DNA of 64,000 nt from Aquisalimonas sp. 2447 (GTDB lineage: Bacteria > Pseudomonadota > Gammaproteobacteria > Nitrococcales > Aquisalimonadaceae), in NCBI RefSeq assembly GCF_012044895.1, contig NZ_CP050695.1, positions 2,696,501 to 2,760,500 on the forward strand, in the 5' to 3' direction. Below the pieces are notes generated by a model. It had not been told where the DNA came from, ran no database searches, and saw nothing but the letters and a program-made list of their open reading frames with translations. A program made the position numbers and the translations under genes. Below, one piece after another: positions 28,955 to 38,645 of the stretch. Position 1 is the first letter of the stretch, and every line of letters starts with the position of its first letter.

Positions 28955-30151
28955 TCAGAGATCCACCACTTTCCAGGCCCCGTCCTGCTCCACCAGCTGG
29001 CGATCGCAGCCGAGTTCGTCCGGTAGCGCGGGCTGCCCGGGCAGCTGCACGACGACACGCTCGCCATGCTCGCGCAGCTGGCGAATGGCATTCACCAGGT
29101 CGGCGGCATCGCCCCAGGGCGCGAGGATCCCTCGAGGCGCAGGCGCCGCAGCACGCTCGCCCAGAGCGCACAGGGTCTTGAGATCGGCACTGAAGCCGGT
29201 GGCCGGCCGCGAGCGCCCGAAGACTTCACCGATGCTGTCGTAACGACCGCCGCGTGCGACCTCCTGACCATACCCGGGCACGAAGGCGGCGAACACCACG
29301 CCGGTGTGGAAACGGTAGCCGCGCAGCTCGGCCAGATCGAAATGCAGGGTCGCTTCCGGGATGTGCCGCTCGATGGCCGAGGACAGAGCCCAGAGATGGC
29401 GTAGGGCCTGCTGGACCTCTTCGCCTGCCCCGGCCAGCTGCTCACCGGCGTGGTCGAGCACTTCGACGCTGCCATTGAGATCCACTAGCGCCGCCAGACG
29501 ATCCCGGACCGGGCCGTCCGCCACCTCGTCCAGCAACCCCGCAATCTCGGTGCGGGCCTTGCGCTGAAGACAGTCGAACAGCCGCGCCTCGAGATCGCGG
29601 TCGAGTTCGGCTTCCCGGGCCAGGGCCCGGAAAATCCCGACGTGCCCGATATCCAGGTGCGGCGACGGCAACCCGGCGATGCCCAGGGTCTCCATCATCA
29701 AGGCGATGATTTCCACATCGCTCTCGACACCGGCATGCCCGAACAACTCGGCCCCCAGCTGGACGGGATTACGGCTGCGCCCCGGCCCTTCAGGGCGCGT
29801 GTTGAGCACTGTCCCCAGATAGCACAGCCGTGCCGGACCGACACGCCGCAACTGGTGGGCATCAATGCGCGCCGCCTGCGGCGTCATGTCCGCGCGCACA
29901 CCCATGAGCCGGCCCGAGAGCTGATCGGTGAGCTTGAACGTCTGCAGATCCAGATCCGGGCCGGTACCAATCAGCAGCGAGTCCAGGTACTCGATGACCG
30001 GCGGCATCACCAGCTCGTAGCCCCAGCGATCCCAGGTATCCAGGATCTCCCGGCGCAGCGTTTCCAGCGCCGCCGCCCGCGGCGGCAGCACTTCATCCAC
30101 CGCATCCGGAAGCAGCCAGCGATTGGTCCGGGAAAACTCGGCTTCTTTCAT
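28955..30151 (-). CDS. hisZ: ATP phosphoribosyltransferase regulatory subunit HisZ
   Basis: This 398-residue class II aminoacyl-tRNA-synthetase-like protein has no synthetase activity and activates the short form of HisG at the first step of histidine synthesis. The RWLLPDAVDEVLPPRA start, the VRADMTPQAARIDA motif near 85 and ARGGRYDSIGEVFGRSRPATGFS near 310 (partial motif GGRYDSIG) are diagnostic. It is placed immediately before purA, a common arrangement in genomes with short HisG. hisG itself is not in the window. Confidence 0.95.
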   Translation of the reverse strand: MKEAEFSRTNRWLLPDAVDEVLPPRAAALETLRREILDTWDRWGYELVMPPVIEYLDSLLIGTGPDLDLQTFKLTDQLSGRLMGVRADMTPQAARIDAHQLRRVGPARLCYLGTVLNTRPEGPGRSRNPVQLGAELFGHAGVESDVEIIALMMETLGIAGLPSPHLDIGHVGIFRALAREAELDRDLEARLFDCLQRKARTEIAGLLDEVADGPVRDRLAALVDLNGSVEVLDHAGEQLAGAGEEVQQALRHLWALSSAIERHIPEATLHFDLAELRGYRFHTGVVFAAFVPGYGQEVARGGRYDSIGEVFGRSRPATGFSADLKTLCALGERAAAPAPRGILAPWGDAADLVNAIRQLREHGERVVVQLPGQPALPDELGCDRQLVEQDGAWKVVDL

Positions 30152-30169
30152 CGGGGACGGTTCTCCATA

Positions 30170-30364
30170 TCAGGGACCGAACAGGTAGAGCAGCCCCAGC
30201 CCACTCAACATGGCCGCCAGGCCGCCCAGGCGCAGGCTGCGGTCATCCATCGCCAGCACCTGTGCCAGATAGCGACGCAGCAGCGTCGGACTGAGAAACG
30301 GCAGGATCCCCTCGACGATCAGCACCAGGGCCACCGCGGTCATCAGCAGCTCGAAAGGTCCCAT
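30170..30364 (-). CDS. yjeT: DUF2065 (YjeT-like) small inner-membrane protein
   Basis: The 64-residue protein has two hydrophobic segments (about 5-25 and 44-62) separated by a polar stretch with LLRRYLAQV. This size, position after hflC and sequence fit the DUF2065 family (E. coli YjeT). Function is unknown, although the location suggests a link to HflKC. The GGAG ribosome binding site lies directly after the T-run of an intrinsic terminator. Confidence 0.9.
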   Translation of the reverse strand: MGPFELLMTAVALVLIVEGILPFLSPTLLRRYLAQVLAMDDRSLRLGGLAAMLSGLGLLYLFGP

Positions 30365-30373
30365 GCCATCTCC

Positions 30374-30405
30374 AAAAAAAGCCGGGCGGTATGAAAACCG
30401 CCCGG
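30374..30405 (-). terminator. Intrinsic terminator after hflC, abutting the DUF2065 start
   Basis: A perfect 8-bp CCGGGCGG/CCGCCCGG stem is followed on the minus strand by C and seven Ts, then GGAGATGGC and the DUF2065 ATG. It should terminate the hflKC message, yet no space remains for a promoter between it and the next gene. Confidence 0.93.
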
Positions 30406-30441
30406 TGACCGTTGCTCACCCGTGACTACCTGCCAGAACTC

Positions 30442-31320
30442 TCAGTCCTCGCGGCCGCCATCCATCTGGTCCAGATAGCGGAAGAACTCACTGTCCGGCG
30501 TCAACACCAGTACGTCGTCATCACTGCGGAAGGCGCGGTCATACGCCCGCAGGCTGCGGGTGAATTCGAAGAACTCGCGGTCCTGCTCCGCTGCCTGGGC
30601 GAAGATGGCAGCCGCCTCGGCGTCACCTTCACCACGCAACTCCTCACCGTCGCGACGCGCCTCGGCCACCAGCACCGTGCGCTGGCGATCCGCGTCGGCG
30701 CGGATACGCTCGGAGGCCTCGTCACCACTGGCACGGATATCCCGGGCCACACGCTCACGCTCGGCGACCATGCGATTGAACACCGACTCGCTCACGGCAG
30801 GCGGGAGATCCACGCGCTTGAGGCGCACGTCCAGCACTTCGATGCCGAGATCCGCAGCGTAGGTGTTCGCCTCTTCACTGAGGATGTCCATGATCACGTC
30901 CCGTTCTCCCGAGACCACATCCTGGATGGTGCGGCGACCGAACTCGCTGCGCAGGCTGTCCTTGATGTTCTCATTGAGACGGGCGTTGGCACGCGTGGGA
31001 TCACCACCCACGGTGGTGTAGTAGGTGCGCACGTCGGACACGCGCCACTTTACGAACGCATCGACGATCAGGTTCTTCAACTCGCCGGTGAGGTAGCGCT
31101 CCGGCTCGGCGTCCAGGGTCTGCACCCGGGCGTCGAACTTCCGGACGTTGTTCACGAACGGCATCTTGAAGTGCAGACCCGGCTCATAGTCGGCCCGCAG
31201 GATCTCACCCAGGCGGAACTTCAGGGCCTTCTCGGTTTCGTCCACGGTGAAAACGGAGAAATACCCCAGCACAACGGCGATGGCGACAACAATACCGGCA
31301 ACGGACTTGAAGGATTGCAT
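30442..31320 (-). CDS. hflC: HflC, SPFH-domain modulator of FtsH
   Basis: The 292-residue protein has one N-terminal membrane anchor (about 7-25), then an SPFH/band-7 domain facing the periplasm and a helical tail with RARA-rich coiled coil. With HflK it forms the large cage around the FtsH protease that restricts access to membrane substrates. The EVLDVRLKRVDLP motif near 165 is diagnostic. The start overlaps the hflK stop by one base (TGATG). Confidence 0.97.
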   Translation of the reverse strand: MQSFKSVAGIVVAIAVVLGYFSVFTVDETEKALKFRLGEILRADYEPGLHFKMPFVNNVRKFDARVQTLDAEPERYLTGELKNLIVDAFVKWRVSDVRTYYTTVGGDPTRANARLNENIKDSLRSEFGRRTIQDVVSGERDVIMDILSEEANTYAADLGIEVLDVRLKRVDLPPAVSESVFNRMVAERERVARDIRASGDEASERIRADADRQRTVLVAEARRDGEELRGEGDAEAAAIFAQAAEQDREFFEFTRSLRAYDRAFRSDDDVLVLTPDSEFFRYLDQMDGGRED

Positions 31321-32561
31321 CAGCGGCCCTCCCTGGAGCGGAGATCACCGCGGCTGCGGGCGCCATCCTGACCACCACTCTGGGAGGTGCTCAGCCGGCG
31401 ATCGAGAATGTCCGGGTCGAGCCGACCCGTGTCGCGCTGCCCGTCGCCGTCGGCGCGGGGCCGGGACATGCCGTCCAGCGGCAGGTAGAGCAGCGAATCG
31501 GCAGCATCACCCGTCATGAAGATCTTCCTGCTGCGAGAGTAGATATCGGAGACTGCATCAAGATAGATGCGCGTCCGCGTGACTTCCGGTGCCTGGGAGT
31601 ACTCCTGGAGCAGCGCCAGGAAGCGGGCACTTTCACCCTCGGCCTCGGCAATGGCCTGCTGGCGATAACCCTCGGCTTCCTCACGGATGCGGGCCGACTC
31701 ACCCTGGGCCCGGGGGATGACCTCGTTGCGGTAGGCGTTGGCCTGGTTGATTTTCCGCTGCTCGTCCTCGCGGGCCATGATGGCGTCCTCGAAGGCTGGC
31801 TGGACTTCTTCCGGCGGCTGCACGTCCTGCATGTCGACACTGACCACGCGCAGCCCGGTCTGATAGCTCTCCATGGCATCACTGACCAGGCGCCGTGTCT
31901 CCTGCGCCACCTCGGTGCGGCCCTCGGTGAGCACGAAATCCATGCGCCGCTTGCCCACGGTCTCACGCAGCGCACTCTCGGCCATGTCCTTCAGCGTCTG
32001 ATCCGGTTCACGGAAGTTGAAAGCGTAGGCGGCGGGGTCTTCCACCTGGTACTGCACTGCCAGCTGCACGTCGACGATGTTCTCGTCCTGGGTGAGCATC
32101 AGTGCCTCGCGGGGTACATGCCGACGCTGGTTACCACCACCGGTCTGGTAGCCGATCTCGGAAACCCGGATTTCTTCAACGTTGATCCGCTCGACGCTAC
32201 CGATGGGCTGCGGTGGCCGCCAATGCGGGCCGGGCATGGTGGTACTGTGATAAGCGCCAAAGCGCTTCTCCACGCCACGGTGACCCTCGTCGACAATGTA
32301 GATACCGGAGGCGAGCCAGACCAGCACCGCAACACCGATGATGCCGCCAATGGCGGTTCCGCTGATGCCGGACGGGCCTCCCGAGCCGTCATCACCGCCA
32401 CCCTGCTGACCGTTGCCGCCGGACTGTCCGCCCTTGCCGCCAAACAGTCCGCCGAATTTGCCCTTGACGTTCTTGATGACCTCGTCCAGGTCCGGCGGCC
32501 CCTGATTCCCTGAGCCACCCCAAGGGTCCCGATTCCCACGACCGGGTTCGTTCCAGGACAT
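31320..32561 (-). CDS. hflK: HflK, SPFH-domain modulator of FtsH
   Basis: The 413-residue protein begins with a cytoplasmic Gly/Asn-rich segment (MSWNEPG...), then a transmembrane anchor (about 72-92), the band-7 domain (PGPHWRPPQPI near 120) and a helical region with EGYRQQAIAEAEGE. A polar Asp/Arg-rich tail ends the protein. It is the partner of HflC. The preceding gap of 96 bases after hflX contains no clear terminator. Confidence 0.97.
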   Translation of the reverse strand: MSWNEPGRGNRDPWGGSGNQGPPDLDEVIKNVKGKFGGLFGGKGGQSGGNGQQGGGDDGSGGPSGISGTAIGGIIGVAVLVWLASGIYIVDEGHRGVEKRFGAYHSTTMPGPHWRPPQPIGSVERINVEEIRVSEIGYQTGGGNQRRHVPREALMLTQDENIVDVQLAVQYQVEDPAAYAFNFREPDQTLKDMAESALRETVGKRRMDFVLTEGRTEVAQETRRLVSDAMESYQTGLRVVSVDMQDVQPPEEVQPAFEDAIMAREDEQRKINQANAYRNEVIPRAQGESARIREEAEGYRQQAIAEAEGESARFLALLQEYSQAPEVTRTRIYLDAVSDIYSRSRKIFMTGDAADSLLYLPLDGMSRPRADGDGQRDTGRLDPDILDRRLSTSQSGGQDGARSRGDLRSREGR

Positions 32562-32657
32562 ACCCTTCTCCGAGTAAACAATTATTGGAATGCGCGCGGA
32601 CCGCAGACTAGCACGGGATTGTAATGACCCGGACCGCTGCCCCGCAACATGTCACCG

Positions 32658-33995
32658 CTACACTGCCTGCAGAGGCGCGGTGAGGCCCTCCTTTTCGTAC
32701 AGCCGATCCAGATCGCGGCGGCGCAGCTCCACCTCGAGCACCAGCTCGCCGGATTCGGTCCAGTCCTCGCCGAGCACTTCGCCCAGATCGAAGAAGCGCG
32801 ACCGCAGCCGGCCCTGCGCAGGATCCAGACAGATGCGGCCACGTACCCGCTCTGCGGCCACGCTGTCGGCGATGGCCGACAGCAGCAGATCCATGCCGCG
32901 GCCGTCGTGGGCAGATACCCAGACATCGGTGATGCCGGTCTCCGGGTCCACGGACACGCCGGGTTCCCGCGACGTGCGGTCCACCTTGTTGTAGACCCGG
33001 ATGCGCGGAATCTCCGCCGCACCGATGGACTCCAGCACCGACTCCACTTCGGTGATGCTGGCCTCGCGGTTGTCCTCGCCGGCGTCGATGACATGCAGCA
33101 GCAGCTGCGACTCGGTTGCCTCTTCCAGGGTGGAACGAAACGCTGCCACCAACTGGTGCGGCAACTCGCGGATGAAACCCACCGTGTCGGCAAGGATCAC
33201 CGTGTCGCCACTGGCGACGTGCACGCGACGCAGGGTGGTATCCAGAGTCGCGAACAGCCGGTCATCGGCGTAGACACTGGCCTCGGTGAGCCGGTTGAAC
33301 AGCGTCGATTTCCCGGCGTTGGTGTAGCCCACCAGGGAAACCGTGGGGACTTCCTGCTTGCGCCGGGACTGGCGCCCCTGCTCACGCTGCTGGCGCACCC
33401 GCGCCAGACGCTTCTCCAGCTGCTTGATGCGCACGCCCAGCATGCGCCGGTCCATCTCCAGCTGAGTCTCACCCGGGCCGCGCTGGCCGATGCCACCCTT
33501 CTGCCGCTCCAGGTGGGACCAACCACGCACCAGGCGCGTGGCCATGTGGCGCAGCTGTGCCAGCTCGACCTGGAGCTTGCCTTCGTGGGTCCGCGCCCGC
33601 TGCGCGAAGATGTCCAGGATCAGTCCGGTGCGATCCAGCACACGGCAGCCCAGCTGCTGCTCCAGGTTGCGTTCCTGGCTGGGTGACAAGGCGTGATTGA
33701 CCAGCACCAAGTCGGCATCGCCGGCGGCGACCAGCGCTGCCAGCTCCTCGACCTTGCCACTGCCGATATAGTAACGCGGATCCGGACTGGTGCGGCGGCT
33801 GACGAAACTGTCGATCACTTCGGCCCCGGCCGACTCTGCCAGCGCGTGCAACTCGTCCAGCGCATCGGCAACGCCGCTACGCTCCGTATCCAGATGCACC
33901 AGCAGCGCCCGCTCACCTCCCTCGGGCCGGTCAAACAGACTCAGTTCGGACGTCGCCGCTCCCGGTAGTTCACGCGTTACCAAGTTCCTGACCAC
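32658..33995 (-). CDS. hflX: GTPase HflX, ribosome-splitting factor
   Basis: The 445-residue GTPase rescues stalled ribosomes, particularly after heat stress. It has the N-terminal GTP-binding-like domain with [14 protein letters not shown], the helical linker [14 protein letters not shown] and the G domain with G1 [10 protein letters not shown]3 DTVGFI and G4 NKVD. The GTG at 33995, preceded by AGGAG inside the end of hfq, gives a 26-base overlap with hfq. A TTG at 33983 is a shorter alternative; the longer open frame to 34043 lies in hfq and is unlikely. Confidence 0.95.
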   Translation of the reverse strand: MVRNLVTRELPGAATSELSLFDRPEGGERALLVHLDTERSGVADALDELHALAESAGAEVIDSFVSRRTSPDPRYYIGSGKVEELAALVAAGDADLVLVNHALSPSQERNLEQQLGCRVLDRTGLILDIFAQRARTHEGKLQVELAQLRHMATRLVRGWSHLERQKGGIGQRGPGETQLEMDRRMLGVRIKQLEKRLARVRQQREQGRQSRRKQEVPTVSLVGYTNAGKSTLFNRLTEASVYADDRLFATLDTTLRRVHVASGDTVILADTVGFIRELPHQLVAAFRSTLEEATESQLLLHVIDAGEDNREASITEVESVLESIGAAEIPRIRVYNKVDRTSREPGVSVDPETGITDVWVSAHDGRGMDLLLSAIADSVAAERVRGRICLDPAQGRLRSRFFDLGEVLGEDWTESGELVLEVELRRRDLDRLYEKEGLTAPLQAV

Positions 33996-34227
33996 CTCGC
34001 TCCTGTTCCGCCGGCGCCAGCTTGACGTTGCGGGCGGGTACAATTGTGGAGATCGCGTGCTTGTAGACCATCTGGTTGACAGTATTCCGCAGTAGAATCA
34101 CGAACTGGTCAAAGGACTCGATCTGTCCCTGCAGCTTAATGCCGTTGACCAGGTAGATCGAAACCGGAATCCGTTCCTTGCGCAGCGCATTGAGAAAAGG
34201 CTCTTGCAGCGACTGTCCCTTGGACAT
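33970..34227 (-). CDS. hfq: RNA chaperone Hfq
   Basis: The 85-residue Sm-like protein forms hexamers that pair small RNAs with mRNAs. It starts [20 protein letters not shown] in part, and contains the Sm1 core [13 protein letters not shown] and Sm2 [10 protein letters not shown]. Unlike E. coli Hfq it has only a short C-terminal tail. AAGGGG lies 8 bases before the ATG. Confidence 0.98.
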   Translation of the reverse strand: MSKGQSLQEPFLNALRKERIPVSIYLVNGIKLQGQIESFDQFVILLRNTVNQMVYKHAISTIVPARNVKLAPAEQERGGQELGNA

Positions 34228-34320
34228 TGTTAGACCCCTTAAAATTCCTGATGAACTTGTTCTTATGGCAGGCCCGCAGGCACGCTCTATCCATCGAGCA
34301 TCCACGAAACACCCGCCGCC

Positions 34321-34329
34321 ATTCTAGCA
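34321..34329 (-). promoter_or_regulatory. Putative extended -10 promoter for hfq
   Basis: Minus-strand TGCTAGAAT (34329-34321) matches an extended -10 box about 95 bases before the hfq ATG, in the gap after miaA. No good -35 is visible, as expected for extended -10 promoters. hfq in E. coli is also transcribed from promoters in this gap and in miaA. Confidence 0.45.
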
Positions 34330-34388
34330 CAGCAACCCGGCTTCGCCCCGCATCCCTTAAGGTGATCGACGCGTGAACCAGCCGTGCT

Positions 34389-35315
34389 TCAGGCCCCGTG
34401 AAACCAGTTGGCGATGGCTCCCGAGGCGTCACCCCGCTCCGGGTTCAGCCACGTGGCGTCCTTTTCCCGCCGCAGCCACGTCATTTGCCGCTTGGCGAAC
34501 TGCCGCGTGGCAATGATGCCTCGCTCCAACAGCGCTTCATGCCCGAACTCGCCGTCCAGGTACTGCCAGACCTGCCTGTAACCGACAGCGCGAATGGACG
34601 GGTGGTTCAACCCGAGATCGCCGCGGCTGCGCAACGCATCCACCTCGGCAATGAAACCCGCCTCAAGCATGGCCTCGAAGCGCCCGGCGATGCGCTGATC
34701 CAGCACCCCGCGTTCGGCGGGAGCCAGCACCCATTTCACCAAGCGGAGCCCCGACGCAGGCCGCTGGCGCTCCTGCTGCAGAGCACTCAACGGCCGGCCA
34801 CTGATACGGTAGACCTCCAGCGCCCGCTGGATGCGCTGGGCGTCGTTGGGATGAATGCGCGCGGCGCTGTCGGGATCCACCTGCTGCAACTGCCGGTGGA
34901 GGGCTTCCCAGCCCTCCTCCCGCGCCTCGGCCTCGATGGTTTGGCGCAGCGCTTCATCTGCATCGGGAAGGTCCGCCAGGCCGTACTCCAGGGCACGGAA
35001 GTACAGCATGGTGCCTCCCACCAGCAGCGGCCACTCGCCGGCGGCCAGGGCAGCCTCGATTTCGCGGACGGCGTCATTGCAGAAACGCGCAGCGGAGTAG
35101 GCCTCTGCAGGGTCGAGGATGTCTACGAGCCGGTGTGGCGCACGCACGCGCGTCTCGGCATCGGGCTTGGCGGTGCCGATATCCATGCCGCGGTAGACCT
35201 GGGCGGAGTCCACGCTGATGATGCGCACCGGGAAGTGCTCGGCCAGGGCAACGGCGACTCCGGTCTTGCCCGAGGCGGTGGGGCCCATGATGCACGGAAT
35301 GGCGACCTCGTTCAT
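34389..35315 (-). CDS. miaA: tRNA dimethylallyltransferase MiaA
   Basis: The 308-residue enzyme adds an isopentenyl group to A37 of tRNAs reading U-starting codons. The P-loop MGPTASGKT, the [18 protein letters not shown] segment, the [10 protein letters not shown] motif and the C-terminal [11 protein letters not shown] motif are all present. The ATG at 35315 lies two bases after the mutL stop, so the two genes are co-transcribed. Confidence 0.98.
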   Translation of the reverse strand: MNEVAIPCIMGPTASGKTGVAVALAEHFPVRIISVDSAQVYRGMDIGTAKPDAETRVRAPHRLVDILDPAEAYSAARFCNDAVREIEAALAAGEWPLLVGGTMLYFRALEYGLADLPDADEALRQTIEAEAREEGWEALHRQLQQVDPDSAARIHPNDAQRIQRALEVYRISGRPLSALQQERQRPASGLRLVKWVLAPAERGVLDQRIAGRFEAMLEAGFIAEVDALRSRGDLGLNHPSIRAVGYRQVWQYLDGEFGHEALLERGIIATRQFAKRQMTWLRREKDATWLNPERGDASGAIANWFHGA

Positions 35316-35317
35316 GG

Positions 35318-37159
35318 TCACTGTCCGCGCATGAACAGACGATCCAGCGCGGCCATGCCGAGACGCGTCCAGGTCGGCCGACCGTGGTTGCACTGTCCGC
35401 TGTTCGGCGTGCGCTCCATATCCCGCAGCAGGGCGTTCATTTCGGCGATGGTCAGTGACCGGTTGGCACGCACCGAACCGTGGCAGGCCATGGTGCCGAG
35501 CACTTGGTTGAGCTGCTCCCGAAGGCGCTCGCCGTCGCCGCCGAGGGCTCGCAGATCAGCAAGCACGTCCGCCACCAGACGCCCCACATCGGCATGCCGC
35601 AGCAGACCGGGCACCTGGCGCACCAGCACGGAATCCGGGCCGTTGCGGTCCACCTCGAAACCGAGTTGCCGGAAGGTCTCCTGGTGGGACTCCGCCAACT
35701 CTGCCTCCGCCGGGGTCACCGCCACCGGCACCGGCACCAGCAGCGGCTGCGAGGCGACCCCCTGGGTGGCCAGCGCCTCCTTCATACGTTCGTAGACGAT
35801 GCGCTCGTGAGCGGCATGCATGTCCACCAGCACCACGCCATCGGCGGTTTCGGCAAGGATGAACACGCCGTGGATCTGCGCCAGCGCGTAACCCAGTGGC
35901 GGAACGTCCCGATCCTCGGTCGCGGCCGTCGGCTCCGGTCTCGCCACCGTCCCCGCCGGCTGATCCGCCGCCGGGGGCGGCTCCCCGTAGAGCGCCTGCG
36001 CTTCCCGCAGACCGAAGCCGAAACCACTCTGTTGCGGCGCCTCCGCAGGCGATGCCGGGCTCCCTGCGGTCGACGTGGACCCGGGGCTCCTGGCTGCCGG
36101 CGCAGCATCGTTCGGCGCCGCGACAAACGAGACGTCCGCCGCCTCGGGCCGGACCGACTCAAGCACGTCCCGCAGGCTGCGTGCCAGGAAATCGTGAATC
36201 AGCCGACCGTCGCGAAAACGGACCTCATGCTTGGCCGGGTGCACGTTCACGTCCACCTTTGCCGGATCCACCTCCAAGTACAGAACGTAGGCTGGATAGC
36301 GATCCTTGAACAGCACATCCTGGTAGGCGCGACGAATGGCGTGCGCGGCGGTGCGATCACGCACATGGCGGCCGTTGACAAAAAGGTACTGGAGGTCCGC
36401 GGTGCCACGGGAGAACGTGGGCAACCCTACCCAACCCTGCAGGGTCAGCCCCGCGGCTTCCAGGTCCACCCGCAGGGCCTGTTCCACGAACCCCGAGCCC
36501 AACAGGCGCGCCAGGCGCTCCTCGCGGGCAACATCATCCATGGCGGGCGCCACCTGCAGGCCGGTGCGGTCGTTGTGGCGCAGACGCACGCCAATATCGA
36601 AGCGCGCCAGGGCGATGCGCCGGACCTGCTCCTGGATATGGCCGAACTCCGTGCGGTCGGCCTTGAGGAACTTGCGCCGCCCCGGAGTGTTGAAGAACAG
36701 GTCGCGCACTTCGACGGTGGTACCCCGGGGATGAGCCGCCGGCGCCGGTTCGCCGGGCGCAGCGCTGTCGCCGGCATCCACCTCCCAGGCAAGTTCTTCG
36801 CCGTCGGCGCGGGACGTCAGCGTCAGCCGCGACACCGACGCGATGCTGGGCAGGGCCTCACCGCGGAAACCGAGGCTGGCCACTCGCTCCAGCTCCTGCA
36901 GCGATGCCACCTTGCTGGTGGCATGACGGTTCAGGGCCAGGGCGAGCTGTTCCCGGGCAATGCCGGCGCCATTGTCGCGCACGCGGATCAGCCGCTTGCC
37001 GCCGGCCTCCAGGTCCACGTCCACCCGATCGGCACCGGCGTCGAGGCTGTTCTCCACCAGTTCCTTGACCACGGAGGCCGGCCTCTCCACCACCTCGCCG
37101 GCGGCGATCTGGTTGATGAGCTGTTCCGGAAGTGCCTGGATGGGGCGCGTTGCAGCCAT
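35318..37159 (-). CDS. mutL: DNA mismatch repair protein MutL, endonuclease type
   Basis: The 613-residue protein couples mismatch recognition by MutS to strand removal. The GHKL ATPase domain has [17 protein letters not shown] and [11 protein letters not shown] Pro/Ala-rich linker follows, then a C-terminal domain with D446[11 protein letters not shown], which fits the DQHA-x2-E-x4-E metal-binding signature of nicking MutL proteins, plus ACHGSVRA and CNHGRPT. This predicts mismatch repair without MutH. The ATG at 37159 was preferred over a TTG at 37165. Confidence 0.97.
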   Translation of the reverse strand: MAATRPIQALPEQLINQIAAGEVVERPASVVKELVENSLDAGADRVDVDLEAGGKRLIRVRDNGAGIAREQLALALNRHATSKVASLQELERVASLGFRGEALPSIASVSRLTLTSRADGEELAWEVDAGDSAAPGEPAPAAHPRGTTVEVRDLFFNTPGRRKFLKADRTEFGHIQEQVRRIALARFDIGVRLRHNDRTGLQVAPAMDDVAREERLARLLGSGFVEQALRVDLEAAGLTLQGWVGLPTFSRGTADLQYLFVNGRHVRDRTAAHAIRRAYQDVLFKDRYPAYVLYLEVDPAKVDVNVHPAKHEVRFRDGRLIHDFLARSLRDVLESVRPEAADVSFVAAPNDAAPAARSPGSTSTAGSPASPAEAPQQSGFGFGLREAQALYGEPPPAADQPAGTVARPEPTAATEDRDVPPLGYALAQIHGVFILAETADGVVLVDMHAAHERIVYERMKEALATQGVASQPLLVPVPVAVTPAEAELAESHQETFRQLGFEVDRNGPDSVLVRQVPGLLRHADVGRLVADVLADLRALGGDGERLREQLNQVLGTMACHGSVRANRSLTIAEMNALLRDMERTPNSGQCNHGRPTWTRLGMAALDRLFMRGQ

Positions 37160-37256
37160 GAACAATGAGATCCCGCTGGTGCATCAAACGGGCATTATGG
37201 CGCAGCGGCTTGTCGCCCTGCCAGTACCGTGCCGGAGAGACCGGGCATGGCGGGGT

Positions 37257-38531
37257 TCAGCGGGGAATCTTCAGGGTGGAGCCCACGCTGATGCGGTCAC
37301 CGTTGAGGTCGTTGGCGGAGCGTAGATCGGAGACGCTGACCTGGTGGTCCCGGGCGATCCCGCTGAGGGTGTCACCACGCTGTACTTCGTACTCCTGTGC
37401 CGAAGCAACCTGGGAGCCGGATGGACGGTGACGCTCGGCGTAACCGGTCACGCCCCGGGCAATGGCGCGTGCCAGGTCCCACTGGTGGTCCGCCTGGCGC
37501 AGCCGCTGCTCCTCTTCCGGGTTGGAGATAAACGCCAACTCCACCAGTACGGAAGGCATGTCCAGGGACTTCAGCACCACGAAGCCGGCCCGCTCCACGT
37601 CGCGCCGGTGAACCGGACCCACGCCGGCCAGCTCCTGGAGTACTTCTGCCGCCAGCCCGACGCTGGCCTCCAGAGTGGCCCCCCGGGAGAGGTCCACCAG
37701 CACGGAGCGGGTAAGATCATCCTTGTCGGACAGCGAGACATCGCCGAGCAGATCGGCGGTATTCTCCCGCTGCGCCAGCATGCTGGCCGCCTGGGAGGAA
37801 GCGCCCGTCTGCGACAGGGTGTACACGGAGGAGCCTCGCGGGCCGCCGCTCTCCACGGCGTCCGCGTGCAGGGAGACGAAGATGTCGGCACGGTTGGAAC
37901 GCGCCGTTTCACGGCGCTCCGACAGGGGCACATAGGTATCCGAATCACGGATCATCAACGGCTTGATGCCCGGGGCCTCATCCAGCAGGTGCCGCAATTT
38001 GCGTCCCACCTCGAGGACCACCTCCTTCTCGGTGAGCCCGGTGGGGCCGATGGCGCCGGGATCCCGGCCGCCGTGTCCCGGATCGATGGCCACCACGAAA
38101 TCCCGCTGGCCGCTGTCGCGGGCGGTCCGTACCGGCTCATCCCGTTGTTGGTCCGGGCTCAGGTCCACCACCAGGCGATGGCCGTACTGGTCATTCGGCC
38201 TGACCATGAAGGACTGCACACGCGCCGCCTGTTCCAGATCCAGCACCACGCGCAGATCCGTATCGCCCCGCGGGGCCGCGCGCAAGTTCTCCACAAGGCC
38301 GGCACTGGCCACGGACGGGTCACCCTCCAGGGCAGCACCGCTGAGGTCAATGACGACCCGGTGCGGATCCTGCAGGGTGAACACCTGGTGCTCCGCTTCG
38401 CCGGAGAGATCGAACACCACACGGGTACGTTCGTCGCTGGTGGACGTACGCACCTTCTCCACGTGCACCTGGCCTGCAGCAAGGGTGCCGGAGAGCAGAA
38501 TCAGCAACATGGAGAGGAGTACGCGCGCCAT
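37257..38531 (-). CDS. amiC: N-acetylmuramoyl-L-alanine amidase (AmiB/AmiC type) with AMIN and LysM domains
   Basis: The 424-residue periplasmic enzyme splits peptidoglycan stems from glycan during daughter-cell separation. It has a signal peptide (about 1-21), an AMIN domain (about 25-125) that targets septal peptidoglycan, an Amidase_3 zinc domain with DPGHGGRDPGAIG, EVVLEVGR, SLHADA and VLVELAFISNPEEE, and one C-terminal LysM (VQRGDTLSGIARDH). The ATG at 38531 directly precedes the signal peptide. E. coli AmiB occupies the same position before mutL. Confidence 0.95.
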   Translation of the reverse strand: MARVLLSMLLILLSGTLAAGQVHVEKVRTSTSDERTRVVFDLSGEAEHQVFTLQDPHRVVIDLSGAALEGDPSVASAGLVENLRAAPRGDTDLRVVLDLEQAARVQSFMVRPNDQYGHRLVVDLSPDQQRDEPVRTARDSGQRDFVVAIDPGHGGRDPGAIGPTGLTEKEVVLEVGRKLRHLLDEAPGIKPLMIRDSDTYVPLSERRETARSNRADIFVSLHADAVESGGPRGSSVYTLSQTGASSQAASMLAQRENTADLLGDVSLSDKDDLTRSVLVDLSRGATLEASVGLAAEVLQELAGVGPVHRRDVERAGFVVLKSLDMPSVLVELAFISNPEEEQRLRQADHQWDLARAIARGVTGYAERHRPSGSQVASAQEYEVQRGDTLSGIARDHQVSVSDLRSANDLNGDRISVGSTLKIPR

Positions 38532-38645
38532 GGAGGACAAGCCTGGTATCGGGCCACTAACAGGAACGATAGACCGGGCGCCCACTGCATTGCAAGCACA
38601 ACATCAAGGAAAGCGTTTATCTTGTTGATATAAAAATCTAATCAT

